From Reinekea thalattae (GTDB lineage Bacteria > Pseudomonadota > Gammaproteobacteria > Pseudomonadales > Natronospirillaceae): a DNA stretch of 64,000 nt. Both the position numbers and the translations under genes were made by a program. This document shows, in pieces, positions 46,534-56,107 of this stretch. Each line of letters begins with the position of its first letter. Positions within the stretch are counted from its first letter, which is position 1. The stretch spans positions 1,674,001 through 1,738,000 of the forward strand of contig NZ_VKAD01000001.1 in assembly GCF_008041945.1 (NCBI RefSeq). The letters run 5' to 3'. The notes beneath the pieces were generated by a model. The model saw nothing but the letters and a program-made list of their open reading frames with translations. It did not search any database and had not been told where the DNA came from.

Positions 46534-46586
46534 CAGCTTTGTTGCACAAAACAACCTTGCCCTAGCGTTCAGCTTTGGCAACTCAT

Positions 46587-46616
46587 AAGCCCACAGCCGT
46601 GGGTTTATTTTTTTTA
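46587..46616 (+). terminator. Terminator after the DUF3185 gene
   Basis: AAGCCCAC and GTGGGTTT form a stem with a 4-nt loop (one G-T pair), followed by a long T-rich tail. Confidence 0.8.
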
Positions 46617-46683
46617 TTCGCTATTGAAATCTCAGCGTAACCTGTCAAATTAGTAGCCATCTATTCTGATGATGGAGACAACT

Positions 46684-47325
46684 ATGACTGACACGTCACT
46701 TTCGAAACAGGCACAGCAACAATCAGCCGCTATGGACCATATTGCCCAACTGTATCAACAGGCGTTTAGCGACAACCCAACGCAAGTTGAAGCCAGCCAG
46801 TGGTTGGCCGAACAACTGCCTAAAGGAGCTAAAGTACTGGATGTCGGTTGCGGTAGCGGTGTACCAACGGCCAAGCTATTAGCCGACCAAGAGATGGATG
46901 TTCTAGGCATCGACTTTTCCAGCAAGATGATCGAGTTAGCTCAACAACAGGTCGCCAATGCCAAGTTTCAAATTATGGATATTAGTAATATCGATTTTGA
47001 AGCCGAAAGCTTCGATGCCATTGCTTGTTTCTTCTCATTATTAATGCTGAAAAAAGAGGATATTGTCAGCTCTCTTAAACAGCTCTACCAAACCTTAAAA
47101 CCTGGTGGCTACTTCCTTATCTCGATGGTTGAGGGTGACTTTGACTATATCGAAATTCCTTTTTTCGATACTAAAGTTAATGTTTCTGCCTATACGAAAT
47201 CAGCACTAGAAAGTGAATTAACAGCCGCAGGTTTCAGTATTATTAAAAGCCATGACGTCGAATTTCGTGCTTATAAAGAGGCCGCAGCTGAGCAGCAAAT
47301 ATTTATTTATTGCCAGCGTAACTAG
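46684..47325 (+). CDS. Class I SAM-dependent methyltransferase
   Basis: 213 residues with the SAM-binding Rossmann motif VLDVGCGSGVPTAKLLAD (about 52-69), VLGIDFSSKMIELAQ (motif II) and FDAIACFFSLLMLKKED. UbiE/MenG-like small-molecule methyltransferase; acceptor unknown. The ATG at 46684 has GGAG 6 nt upstream and is preferred to an ATG 5 codons earlier. Stands alone. Confidence 0.88.
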   Translation: MTDTSLSKQAQQQSAAMDHIAQLYQQAFSDNPTQVEASQWLAEQLPKGAKVLDVGCGSGVPTAKLLADQEMDVLGIDFSSKMIELAQQQVANAKFQIMDISNIDFEAESFDAIACFFSLLMLKKEDIVSSLKQLYQTLKPGGYFLISMVEGDFDYIEIPFFDTKVNVSAYTKSALESELTAAGFSIIKSHDVEFRAYKEAAAEQQIFIYCQRN

Positions 47326-47458
47326 CCTAAATAAAACCAATCGGAGTTCGAACCAACTCATAATACTGCCGCAAAAGATCAGCAATCTTTTCCGACACAG
47401 CTTAAAAATGGCTGCTAGACTCTAATAAGCGTTTAGACATTGAAAATAAGGAAACAAA

Positions 47459-48703
47459 GTGGCGGCAGTATTAATAGTTGAAGATTCAAAAATGGTCATG
47501 AAAGTGCTTAAGCACGTTGCTTCGCGAGAAGTCTTAGAGCATGACGTTATTTATGCACAATCACGTGCAGAGGCCAATAAACAGCTAGAAAGTCGCTCTG
47601 ACTGGCTGGCGGCTATTATTGACCTAAACCTTCCCGATGCACCTAACGGTGAATTGGTCGATGATGCTTTAGAAAAAGGCATCCCTGTCGTCGTACTGAC
47701 AGGCAGTGTCGACGATGAAAAGCGCGAACTACTGACGCGTAAAGGCATTGTCGACTATGTATTAAAAGAAGGTCGCTACAGCTACCAATACGCCGTTAAT
47801 CTGATTAATCGCCTGACCAAAAACCAGTCGATCAAGGTATTAGTCGCTGAAGACTCAACCGCCACTCGCAGCTATATTCGTGAAGTATTGAAACGTAATT
47901 TATTCCAAGTGGTTGAAGCGAGCGACGGCCAAGAAGCACTGAATGCGATCTTGGCTGACGATGAAATCCGCCTTGTGCTAACCGACTACAACATGCCAAA
48001 CATGGACGGCTTTGAGTTGGTACATGAATTACGCCATAAACACGAGAAAGTCGATCTCGTCATTATTGGCTTATCTTCGGCAAACGAAAGCCATCTATCG
48101 GCTAAGTTTATTAAAAGCGGCGCTAACGACTTTCTATTTAAACCCTTCTCGCAAGAAGAGTTCGCCTGCCGTATTTTCCAAGCGGTGGAATCCATGGAGC
48201 GGCTCGAAGAGATGCGCCGCGCTGCCTATACCGATTTATTAACCGGTGTTGGCAACCGTCGTCATCTGATCGAAAAAGCTCGCACCGCCTTTGCTCAAGC
48301 TTATGAATCGGGCAATCCATTGGCGCTGGCGGCTATCGACATCGACCAGTTTAAGCATATCAACGATGACTATGGCCACGATGCTGGCGACGCCATTCTG
48401 GTAGCCTTTGCCGCTCAGCTACAACAATCCTTTGGTCGCTTTATTGTTGCTCGTACCGGCGGCCAAGAGTTTTGCATTCTGTTCTCAGGCTTAAGCAGTG
48501 AGCAGGCAGCTAAAATGGTCGACCTAGTTCGACAGCAGGTCGAAAATGAGTTTTATCAAACCTCGGTTGGTGAAGTCAGTATGACCTTCAGTGCCGGTAT
48601 CGCTCAATTACCAGCAGAGAACCTAGAGGCATTAATGAGTGATGCAGACCAACAGCTGCAAGCTGCCAAAGAAGCCGGCCGTAATCAGGTCAGTTTCACC
48701 TAA
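47459..48703 (+). CDS. Double-receiver GGDEF response regulator with GGQEF signature
   Basis: 414 residues: receiver 1 (about 1-118; phospho-Asp in AIIDLNLPDAP), receiver 2 (about 123-245; Asp in VLTDYNMPNMDG), GGDEF domain (about 250-412). The GGDEF loop reads RTGGQEFCILF, so the third position is Gln rather than Asp/Glu, while the upstream metal site DIDQFKHINDDYGHDAGD is intact. It may make cyclic di-GMP weakly or act as a GTP or c-di-GMP sensor. GTG start at 47459. No kinase gene is adjacent. Confidence 0.9.
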   Translation: MAAVLIVEDSKMVMKVLKHVASREVLEHDVIYAQSRAEANKQLESRSDWLAAIIDLNLPDAPNGELVDDALEKGIPVVVLTGSVDDEKRELLTRKGIVDYVLKEGRYSYQYAVNLINRLTKNQSIKVLVAEDSTATRSYIREVLKRNLFQVVEASDGQEALNAILADDEIRLVLTDYNMPNMDGFELVHELRHKHEKVDLVIIGLSSANESHLSAKFIKSGANDFLFKPFSQEEFACRIFQAVESMERLEEMRRAAYTDLLTGVGNRRHLIEKARTAFAQAYESGNPLALAAIDIDQFKHINDDYGHDAGDAILVAFAAQLQQSFGRFIVARTGGQEFCILFSGLSSEQAAKMVDLVRQQVENEFYQTSVGEVSMTFSAGIAQLPAENLEALMSDADQQLQAAKEAGRNQVSFT

Positions 48704-49090
48704 GGCCTGCGCTCATTAGCTGCTTACTAGCCACCTATAAGAGCGGCAGCCGTTAACATACCGTCTGCCGAGCCGACACTAGGCGTTTAACATACTAAAC
48801 GCCTTAATTCAGCCTATCTATCAGTCCATAAAAGCGCTCCGTTCGGCTAGATTTTATGAATCAACAAACAAAACTGACGTCCTGTACTTTGCGCGCCCTT
48901 GGAATCATAACAATGGCCCTCATAGAAAGACGTTACGGCCTTGAATGGCGCAGGAACTTATTTCAGCCTCGCCACTCTATTGTTGTTACGATTATTGTTG
49001 CGCAGCGATTAATTGTGCTTACAAGCCACGAGTCGATCGACCGCATCGCAACGCCGCCTCAGCCAACCAGCAGCACGAAAGGGGAATACT
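48704..49090. other. Intergenic region with a hairpin
   Basis: About 390 nt. AGGCGTTTA/TAAACGCCT (48781-48804) makes a 9-bp stem after the GGDEF gene but without T-run. A 92-codon frame at 48856-49134 crosses the start of the binding-protein gene and has no family likeness, so I leave it out. Confidence 0.55.
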
Positions 49091-50650
49091 TTGAGAATCC
49101 TAACCTACAGCTTAATGCTAGCGCTTGGTGTTAGCGCCCAAGCCACCACTTTTAAATGGGCCGGCACTACCGACCCTCAAACCATGGACCCTCACGCCGT
49201 TAACTCTGCGCCGGTTCTTGGCTTCCTGAATAACATCTATGAAGGCCTCGTTCGTCGCGGTCCTGATATGTCTATTGAACCTTCTTTAGCAACCGCTTGG
49301 GAGCCGATTGGTAATGGCGAAGGCTGGCGCTTCCATTTACGTCAAGATGTCAGCTTCCATAACGGTGCCGAATTTAACGCCGACGATGTCGTGTTCTCTT
49401 ATCAACGTGCCAGCTCAGAACCTGCCGATGTGAAAGGCTGGTTTGCACCTATTGAGTCAGTCAAAAAAGTCGACGACTACACGGTCGATTTTTATACCAG
49501 TGCGCCAAACCCTATTTTCCCAGACAGCATTGCTAACTGGATGATTATGGATTCTGACTGGGCAAAAGAAGTCGGAGCTGAACTGCCAAATAAAGACGCA
49601 GGCAATGCCGCAACGCTACAAACTAATGGCACTGGCGCTTACATGCTAAAAAACCGCCAGCCGGGTTTAGAAACCACCCTAGTGCGTTTTAATAGTTGGT
49701 GGGGAGGCGAAACTGGCAATATTACTGAGGCCACCTTTACGCCAATTCAAAACCCAGCAACAGCCGTTGCCGCTTTGCTGTCTGGCGATGTTGATATGAT
49801 CAACCCGGTACCGATTCAAGATGCCGCTCGCTTAGAAGGCAATGCCAATGTTCGTGTGATTAAAGGCATTGAAGCTCGCGTTATTATGCTTGGCTTTGCT
49901 CAAGGCGCAGACACATTAAAGTACGGTGCCAACAAGGGTGAGCCGAATCCATTCTTGGAACCTAAAGTGCGCCAAGCGGTTGCACACGCGATTAACGTAC
50001 CGGCGATTCTGCGTACTATTATGCGTGGTAATGCAGAACCTGCGAGCCAGTTAGTCAGCCCTGCGATGCGTGGTTACTCAACTGAGCACAGCGCTCGCCC
50101 TGAATTTGATGTCGCCAAAGCGAAAGCTCTATTGGCCGAAGCTGGCTACGCGGATGGTTTCTCATTTGGCCTAAAATGCCCGAACGACCGCTATCTCAAT
50201 GACGAGGCCGTTTGCCAAGCGGTGACCTCAATGCTTGCCAAAGTTGGTATTAACGCAGAGCTCGACGCCATGCCTGTTCGTAACTACTGGCCAGAATTGC
50301 GCGAAGATAACTTCGATATGTACTTACTCGGCTGGTCGCCAGGTACGTTCGACCACGAGCACCCAATTCGCTTTTTAGCCTCAACACCCAATGCTGAGAA
50401 AAAACTCGGCTCATGGAACTTTGGTGATTACTCCAACAGCCGTATCGATGAACTGTTGCCGATGATTCAATCAGAAATTGACGACTCAAAACGTCAGGCC
50501 ATGATTGATGAAGTCACCGAGCTTTATCAAAGCGAACAGGCTTATGTGCCGCTGTACATTCAGCCGTTAGTCTGGGGTACTGGCGCAGACGTAAGCTTGG
50601 TGCAGCGTCCAGACAACTTCTTTATTTTGCGTTGGGCCTCAGTAAACTAA
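49091..50650 (+). CDS. Dipeptide/oligopeptide-type ABC substrate-binding protein (SBP family 5)
   Basis: 519 residues from a TTG at 49091, with GGGGA 6 nt upstream; this start yields the signal peptide MRILTYSLMLALGVSAQA, whereas the longer frame has none. Family features: TDPQTMDPHAVNSAPVLGFL, NNIYEGLVRRG, WRFHLRQDVSFHNGAEFNADDVVFS. It binds peptides or similar solutes in the periplasm for the adjacent permeases and fused ATPase. A terminator-like hairpin after it should leave it in excess over the membrane parts. Confidence 0.92.
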   Translation: MRILTYSLMLALGVSAQATTFKWAGTTDPQTMDPHAVNSAPVLGFLNNIYEGLVRRGPDMSIEPSLATAWEPIGNGEGWRFHLRQDVSFHNGAEFNADDVVFSYQRASSEPADVKGWFAPIESVKKVDDYTVDFYTSAPNPIFPDSIANWMIMDSDWAKEVGAELPNKDAGNAATLQTNGTGAYMLKNRQPGLETTLVRFNSWWGGETGNITEATFTPIQNPATAVAALLSGDVDMINPVPIQDAARLEGNANVRVIKGIEARVIMLGFAQGADTLKYGANKGEPNPFLEPKVRQAVAHAINVPAILRTIMRGNAEPASQLVSPAMRGYSTEHSARPEFDVAKAKALLAEAGYADGFSFGLKCPNDRYLNDEAVCQAVTSMLAKVGINAELDAMPVRNYWPELREDNFDMYLLGWSPGTFDHEHPIRFLASTPNAEKKLGSWNFGDYSNSRIDELLPMIQSEIDDSKRQAMIDEVTELYQSEQAYVPLYIQPLVWGTGADVSLVQRPDNFFILRWASVN

Positions 50651-50711
50651 GCACTCAGTGACAGTAAGGCAGCCACCAACACTGCCATTTATAAATTCAC
50701 TGATTCGTTAA

Positions 50712-50760
50712 AACCTCTGTTGTGGGCTTGCTGCTCATTGGCAACAGAGGTTGTTTTTTA
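50712..50760 (+). terminator. Partial terminator between binding-protein and permease genes
   Basis: AACCTCTGTTG (50712-50722) pairs fully with CAACAGAGGTT (50742-50752), then GTTTTTTATT. Within an operon this type of hairpin allows partial read-through. Confidence 0.8.
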
Positions 50761-50810
50761 TTGATACCATACACACCCAATCTATTTTCAATGTCGCCCG
50801 GAGAAGCACG

Positions 50811-51782
50811 GTGATTAACTACATTGTTAAGCGAATCGCACAGTCCTGTCTGGTTCTATTAGTCGTTGGCCTGGTCGCCTTTTCTATGTTTCGCTTTATT
50901 GGCGATCCGATCGACAATATGCTCGGACAAGAACGCACCGAACAGGATATCGCTCGGCTGCGCACTGAGTTAGGACTCGACCAACCCTTTGTTGTGCAAT
51001 ACCTCAGCTTTTTAAAACAGGCGATTCAAGGTGACTTTGGCGTCAGTTATCGCCAAGGCCGACCGGTAGCGCAAATTATTGCCGAACGCGCACCAGCAAC
51101 GCTTGAGCTTGCTGCGGTCAGCGCATTTTTTGCCATTTCAATCGGCATCGCCTTGGGCGTATTTACCGCCATTCGGCGTCACGGCGCTAGCTCTCATATT
51201 GTTATGGCCGCCTCGCTGATTGGCGTTAGCCTGCCGACCTTTTTAATTGGCATTCTGCTGATCTACACCTTCAGTGTGGCATTAGGCTGGCTGCCAAGTT
51301 TTGGCCGAGGAGAAACCGTACAGCTGGGCGCTTGGAGCACCGGCTTTTTGACCAAAAGCGGCTTAATGGCTTTGATTCTACCTTCGATAACCTTAGGGCT
51401 TTATCAGATGACGCTGATCATGCGTTTAGTTCGCTCTGAGATGCTCGAAGTGTTACGCCAAGACTATATTCGTTTTGCCCGTGCGCGCGGCTTAAGTGAA
51501 CGAGTCGTCAACTTTCGTCATGCGTTAAAAAATACTCTGGTGCCGGTTATTACCGTCACCGGCTTGCAGCTGGGTTCCATTATTGCGTTTGCCATTATTA
51601 CCGAGTCGGTCTTTCAATGGCCGGGCTTGGGGCTGTTGTTTATCAACGCTATCCAATTTGTCGATATTCCAGTCATGGCCGCTTACTTGATGCTGATATC
51701 CGTCATGTTTGTTGCCATCAATCTGATCGTCGACCTGCTCTATGTTTTCATTGATCCGCGCTTACGCACCGGAGGCCTATAA
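50811..51782 (+). CDS. Peptide ABC transporter permease (DppB type)
   Basis: 323 residues. The GTG at 50811 follows GGAG and gives the family N-terminus MINYIVKRIAQSCLVLLVVG. Typical DppB features: IARLRTELGLDQPFVVQYL, GDFGVSYRQGRPV, and the coupling motif RARGLSERVVNFRHALKNTL. Six helices. It forms the channel with the DppC-like protein encoded 3 nt later. Confidence 0.93.
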   Translation: MINYIVKRIAQSCLVLLVVGLVAFSMFRFIGDPIDNMLGQERTEQDIARLRTELGLDQPFVVQYLSFLKQAIQGDFGVSYRQGRPVAQIIAERAPATLELAAVSAFFAISIGIALGVFTAIRRHGASSHIVMAASLIGVSLPTFLIGILLIYTFSVALGWLPSFGRGETVQLGAWSTGFLTKSGLMALILPSITLGLYQMTLIMRLVRSEMLEVLRQDYIRFARARGLSERVVNFRHALKNTLVPVITVTGLQLGSIIAFAIITESVFQWPGLGLLFINAIQFVDIPVMAAYLMLISVMFVAINLIVDLLYVFIDPRLRTGGL

Positions 51783-51785
51783 CCG

Positions 51786-52715
51786 ATGCCTAGTCTTATT
51801 TCTTCTCGTTTACATCGCCTGTGGCAAAGTGATCTTAGCTGGGCGTTTCGCCATTCGCCTGTGGCAATGCTGTCGCTGTTGGTGGTGTTTATTCTTATTT
51901 TCAGTGCCTTATTTGCACCATGGCTGGCGCCTGTAAACCCTTACGATCCGGCTGGCTTGGATTTGATGAACGGCTTTACCGCGCCCCTCACTGCCAATGA
52001 TTTTACCGGCGAGTCCTTCTTGTTAGGTACCGACGATCAAGGCCGTGATGTGCTTTCGACCATCCTTTATGGCATGCGAATTTCTTTGTTTGTTGGTTTT
52101 GCCGCCGTTACCTTTGCCATGGTTTTAGGCATTTCATTAGGCTTGTTGGCTGGCTATTTAGGTGGCTGGGTCGACACGGTCATTATGCGTATTGCCGATG
52201 TGCAATTAACCTTTCCTTCTATTTTAGTCGCCATGTTGATCTTTGGTATCGCCAAAGGTGTCACGCCAGTTGAATACCGCGACCAGATGGCAATATGGGT
52301 GTTGATTATTGCCATTGGCCTTTCCGATTGGGTGCAATTTGCCCGCGTTGTGCGCGGTGCTGCCATGGTAGAAAAGCAGCGCGAGTATGTGCTCGCTGCG
52401 CAGCTTATCGGCCAGCCTTCAATCACCATTATGTTGCGCCATATTTTGCCAAATGTACTTAGTCCTGTATTTGTTATTGCCACTATCTCGCTGGCGCTGG
52501 CGATTATCGCTGAAGCGACGCTGAGCTTTTTAGGCGTTGGCGCACCACCAACGCAGCCAAGCCTCGGTACGCTGATCCGTATTGGCCAAGGCTTTATGTT
52601 TTCAGGTGAATGGTGGATTTTATTATTCCCAGCCTTAACGCTTTTAGCACTGGCACTGTCTGTTAATCTATTGGGCGACTGGTTACGCGACGCCCTCAAC
52701 CCTAAGCTGAGGTAA
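51786..52715 (+). CDS. Peptide ABC transporter permease (DppC type)
   Basis: 309 residues with the OppC-type N-terminal segment (HSPVAMLSLLVVFILIFSAL), FLLGTDDQGRDVLSTILYG and the coupling sequence AAQLIGQPSITIMLRHILPN. Ends LGDWLRDALNPKLR, usual for the family. Partner of the DppB-like permease; 2 nt before the ATPase gene. Confidence 0.93.
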   Translation: MPSLISSRLHRLWQSDLSWAFRHSPVAMLSLLVVFILIFSALFAPWLAPVNPYDPAGLDLMNGFTAPLTANDFTGESFLLGTDDQGRDVLSTILYGMRISLFVGFAAVTFAMVLGISLGLLAGYLGGWVDTVIMRIADVQLTFPSILVAMLIFGIAKGVTPVEYRDQMAIWVLIIAIGLSDWVQFARVVRGAAMVEKQREYVLAAQLIGQPSITIMLRHILPNVLSPVFVIATISLALAIIAEATLSFLGVGAPPTQPSLGTLIRIGQGFMFSGEWWILLFPALTLLALALSVNLLGDWLRDALNPKLR

Positions 52716-52717
52716 GC

Positions 52718-54403
52718 ATGTCTCTGTTAGATATTGAAAATTTAACCGTTGCCTTCCCTCATCGAGAGCAGGAATTTATTGCCGTCAACAATGCCAGCCT
52801 AAAAGTAGAAGCGGGCCAAATTCATGGTTTAGTCGGCGAATCCGGTGCTGGTAAATCGACTGTCGGCGCGGCGATTATGGGTTTGCTCGACAAGCCCGGC
52901 TACATAAAAAGCGGCACCATTTCGCTGAATGGAGAAACCATATCGGGCCTCAACAGCGATGCCATGCGCGAGCTGCGCGGCCAAAAAATCAGCATGATTT
53001 TTCAAGACCCGCTAACCTCGCTCAACCCCTTGCTAACGGTAGGCGACCAGCTGGTTGAAACCATCCGCTGTCATCTGCACCTGTCCGAACGCGAAGCCCA
53101 TTTACGCGCGCTCGATTTGCTCAAGCAAGTGCGAATCCCTGACCCTGAAACGCGCCTTACGCAATACCCACATCAGTTTTCTGGCGGCATGCGGCAACGC
53201 ATTGTTATTGCATTAGCGCTCTGTTCTGAACCGGATGTGATTATCGCCGACGAACCAACCACCGCGTTGGATGTTTCGGTTCAGGCGCAGATTCTGCAAC
53301 TCATTAAAGAGTTGGTGAAAGAAAAACAGGTTGGCGTTATTTTGGTCACTCACGACATGGGCGTCATTGCCGAAACCACCGATGTCGTCAGTGTCATGTA
53401 TCAAGGCCAAGTGATTGAAAGCGGGGCGACGCAACAACTATTGCGCCAGCCGAGTCACGCCTATACTCAAAGCTTAATTTCAGCGGTACCAAGACCGGAT
53501 AAAAAGCTGCATCGTTTTCCATTGGTGAATTACCAAAAGCAGGTCGCTGATTTTAATGTTGAGCAACTGGCAAAGCACTGGCAAAAATCGCAACTGAATA
53601 TCGAGCAACCCTTGCTTGAGGTGAGCGGTGTCAGCAAAGAATTTTTAACTCATGCGTCGTTATTGCCATCCAAAAGGCGCTACTTAAAGGCCGTCGATAA
53701 CGTCAGCTTTTCTATCGAGCAGGGACAAGTCTTTGGTATTGTCGGTGAAAGTGGTTCCGGCAAATCAACCATCGCTCGCGTCATTGCTGGCCTTTATAAA
53801 GCCAATGCAGGCAGCATTCGCTTTGCTGGCCAAAGCGCATTCGATAGCTCTGAGCAGGTGGCGCAGTACCGCCGACAAATCCAGATGATTTTTCAGGACC
53901 CCTATTCCTCGTTAAACCCACGCATGCGCATAGACGCCATTATCGCTGAACCGGCCAAGCACCATAAACTGCTAACCGGTAAAGCTTTGCAACACCGCGT
54001 TGACGAATTGCTGGATCAGGTCGGTTTGGGCCATGACGCTGGCAAAAAATACCCGCACGAATTTTCCGGCGGCCAACGCCAACGCATTTCTATCGCCCGT
54101 GCGCTAGCAACCCAACCTCGGCTTTTAATATGTGACGAGCCAACCTCGGCGCTGGATGTTTCGATACAGGCGCAGATACTGAACATCCTAAAAGACCTGC
54201 AACAGCATTTGAATTTAACGATGCTGTTTATCAGCCACGACTTGCCCGTTATACGGCAAATGTGCGATCAGGTCGGCGTCATGCAAAATGGCATCATGGT
54301 TGAACAGCAGGCAACAGAAGAGTTGTTTAATCACCCGCAACATCGGTACACTGAAGAGCTGCTTTCCTATATGCCTAAATTCGACGCAGTCGTTGCAGGT
54401 TAA
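52718..54403 (+). CDS. Fused peptide ABC transporter ATPases (DppD-DppF)
   Basis: 561 residues holding two ABC ATPases in one chain. Domain 1 (about 1-265): GESGAGKSTVGAA, FSGGMRQRIVIAL, VIIADEPTTALDVS. Domain 2 (about 300-555): GESGSGKSTIARV, FSGGQRQRISIAR, LLICDEPTSALDVS. Each has the C-terminal oligopeptide-transporter extension. A single fused protein replaces the usual DppD and DppF pair. Last gene of the importer; a terminator follows (54449-54485). Confidence 0.94.
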   Translation: MSLLDIENLTVAFPHREQEFIAVNNASLKVEAGQIHGLVGESGAGKSTVGAAIMGLLDKPGYIKSGTISLNGETISGLNSDAMRELRGQKISMIFQDPLTSLNPLLTVGDQLVETIRCHLHLSEREAHLRALDLLKQVRIPDPETRLTQYPHQFSGGMRQRIVIALALCSEPDVIIADEPTTALDVSVQAQILQLIKELVKEKQVGVILVTHDMGVIAETTDVVSVMYQGQVIESGATQQLLRQPSHAYTQSLISAVPRPDKKLHRFPLVNYQKQVADFNVEQLAKHWQKSQLNIEQPLLEVSGVSKEFLTHASLLPSKRRYLKAVDNVSFSIEQGQVFGIVGESGSGKSTIARVIAGLYKANAGSIRFAGQSAFDSSEQVAQYRRQIQMIFQDPYSSLNPRMRIDAIIAEPAKHHKLLTGKALQHRVDELLDQVGLGHDAGKKYPHEFSGGQRQRISIARALATQPRLLICDEPTSALDVSIQAQILNILKDLQQHLNLTMLFISHDLPVIRQMCDQVGVMQNGIMVEQQATEELFNHPQHRYTEELLSYMPKFDAVVAG

Positions 54404-54448
54404 AGGGCTGAGTGAGCTTTGCGTTACATCGCCAAGCTTCGCGCCACT

Positions 54449-54485
54449 AAAGACATAAGCTGGCTCAGCTCAGTTTATGTCTTTT
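54449..54485 (+). terminator. Terminator of the peptide transporter operon
   Basis: AAAGACATAA and TTATGTCTTT form a 10-bp stem with a 16-nt loop, then T. Confidence 0.7.
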
Positions 54486-54598
54486 ACTGTTGATGGCTTC
54501 GGATTGCAGCCTATTTTTTATTAACAAATGTTGTAACCTATCGGGCTTGGCTCGTTATAATCCTGTTTGCTAGGCCCTTACGTTTTATGGAAATCTCA

Positions 54599-55483
54599 AT
54601 GTCTAAATTTTGTTTGACCGTCTCTTGTCCTGCCCGTCGTGGCATCGTAGCAGCCATCTCTGGATTCTTAGCTGAAAAAGGCTGTTCAATCGCAGACAGT
54701 GCTCAGTTTGACGACCCAGACACGCGACACTTCTTTACTCGTATTAGCCTTGAGAGCGAAGAGGGCGCAAGCCTTGAACAACTGCAACAGGGGTTCACGG
54801 CAATCGCCAATGAATTTTCGATGCAGTGGGCCATTCGTCCAGAAGATGAAAAGATGAAAGTTTTGATTATGGTGTCGCGTTACGGCCATTGCTTAAATGA
54901 CCTACTGTATCGCAGCCGTATTGGTACCTTACCGATCGAGATTGTCGGCGTGGTTTCGAACCATATGGATTACCAAAAGTTAGTGGTCAACAACGATATT
55001 CCGTATCACCATGTTAAAGTCACGCCAGAAAACAAAGCCGAAGCCGAAGCGCAGCTGTTAAACATCGTTGAAGAAAGCGGTGCTGAACTGATTGTGCTGG
55101 CGCGCTATATGCAAATTCTGTCTGACGTTTTATGCCAAAAAATGTCTGGCCGCATCATCAATATTCACCACTCGTTTTTACCTTCGTTTAAAGGCGCAAA
55201 CCCATACATGCAAGCCTTTAAAAAAGGCGTGAAATTAATTGGCGCGACCTCGCATTACGTTACTGCCGATCTCGACGAAGGCCCGATTATTGAGCAGGAC
55301 ACAACACGTGTAACCCATGCGCAATCACCAGCCGATTACGTCAGCCTCGGCCAAGAAGTAGAGTCTTCCGTACTGGCTCGTGCCATTCACGCTCACGTTA
55401 ATCACCGCGTCTTTATGAATGGTGACAAAACCATCGTCTTCCCGCCATCACCAGGCAGTTACTCTGCAACTTCGATTGGTTGA
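54599..55483 (+). CDS. purU: Formyltetrahydrofolate deformylase
   Basis: 294 residues: N-terminal ACT domain (about 5-80: LTVSCPARRGIVAAISGFL) and C-terminal formyltransferase-fold domain (about 90-290) with ISNHMDYQ-like VSNHMDYQKL, NIHHSFLPSFKGANPY and GATSHYVTADLDEGPIIEQD, where the Asn, His and Asp of the catalytic triad lie. It releases formate from 10-formyl-THF, balancing one-carbon units and feeding PurT. I start at ATG 54599, as the ACT domain begins there. Confidence 0.95.
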   Translation: MSKFCLTVSCPARRGIVAAISGFLAEKGCSIADSAQFDDPDTRHFFTRISLESEEGASLEQLQQGFTAIANEFSMQWAIRPEDEKMKVLIMVSRYGHCLNDLLYRSRIGTLPIEIVGVVSNHMDYQKLVVNNDIPYHHVKVTPENKAEAEAQLLNIVEESGAELIVLARYMQILSDVLCQKMSGRIINIHHSFLPSFKGANPYMQAFKKGVKLIGATSHYVTADLDEGPIIEQDTTRVTHAQSPADYVSLGQEVESSVLARAIHAHVNHRVFMNGDKTIVFPPSPGSYSATSIG

Positions 55484-55511
55484 TTCTTAAAGCTATAAAT
55501 CTGATAGCCAT

Positions 55512-55536
55512 AAAAAAGCCGACATAACGTCGGCTT
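55512..55536 (-). terminator. 25-bp hairpin, identical to 59291-59315
   Basis: AAGCCGAC, loop ATAA, GTCGGCTT with an A-run on the left, so its T-run serves leftward transcripts, here the broken gene at 55608-56053. The same 25 bp recur at 59291-59315. Confidence 0.82.
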
Positions 55537-55607
55537 CTAATCAAACACTCTGACCCTTTTTACTGATTTTATTAAGTTTACTTTTAATTTATCAGGCCTT
55601 TTGAACG

Positions 55608-56053
55608 TTATTGCCACCTATCATGGCGCGCTACTTGTTCTTTAAATGCAGAAGAAAATGATCTCATTTTAGCCTGTAGTAGGCGTTTTTTTCCTGCATC
55701 TGTTCTTGTATAAATCAGTTCAGATATGCAATCAGCAAACATGGAGGTTTCTACAATACCTGCTTGGCAAAGAGATTCGATTACGGCCTTGCCAATTTGT
55801 CTTAATGCTCCATCAACCGGCAAATAAAATATTAGAATTTTTAACATTGCGATTGTTTTAGGAAATTTATAAATCAACATACCAACTATACAAAGGAATA
55901 ATATTCCGAGGTAGTTGTTTGGCGCGGCTGATCTAGCAAAGTAAGACCATAGTACGGCGCTAAAAATTAACGCCGCGAAGTGCTGGTATTGTGTTGGTTT
56001 TAACTGCGGGAACGACTCTCGATATAGTGCTTAATGTTAGAGCCTGCTGCCAT
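55608..56053 (-). pseudogene. Frameshifted gene for a small membrane protein
   Basis: Reading leftward from ATG 56053, the frame gives MAAGSNIKHYIESRSRS and stops at 56000. Shifted by one base it continues QLKPTQYQHFAALIF, then membrane-like SAVLWSYFARSAAP and YLGILFLCIVGMLIYKF, and runs to 55608 with a soluble tail (ELIYTRTDAGKKRL). The two parts fit as one protein of about 147 residues with two membrane segments. Either the gene is inactivated or there is a sequence error near 56003. An ATG at 55880 within the frame would give only a 90-residue remnant. Family unknown. Confidence 0.5.
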
Positions 56054-56107
56054 CGTTTAGTTATGTTGGTTAATCTGTATTAGTTCCGATCTAATCTGAC
56101 ACTATAT

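Noticed and set aside
48856-49134. 92-codon frame before the peptide-binding protein
   Set aside because: Overlaps the real start and signal peptide at 49091 in another frame; composition unlike a protein.
52154-52699. 181-codon minus-strand frame
   Set aside because: Shadow of the DppC-type permease gene.
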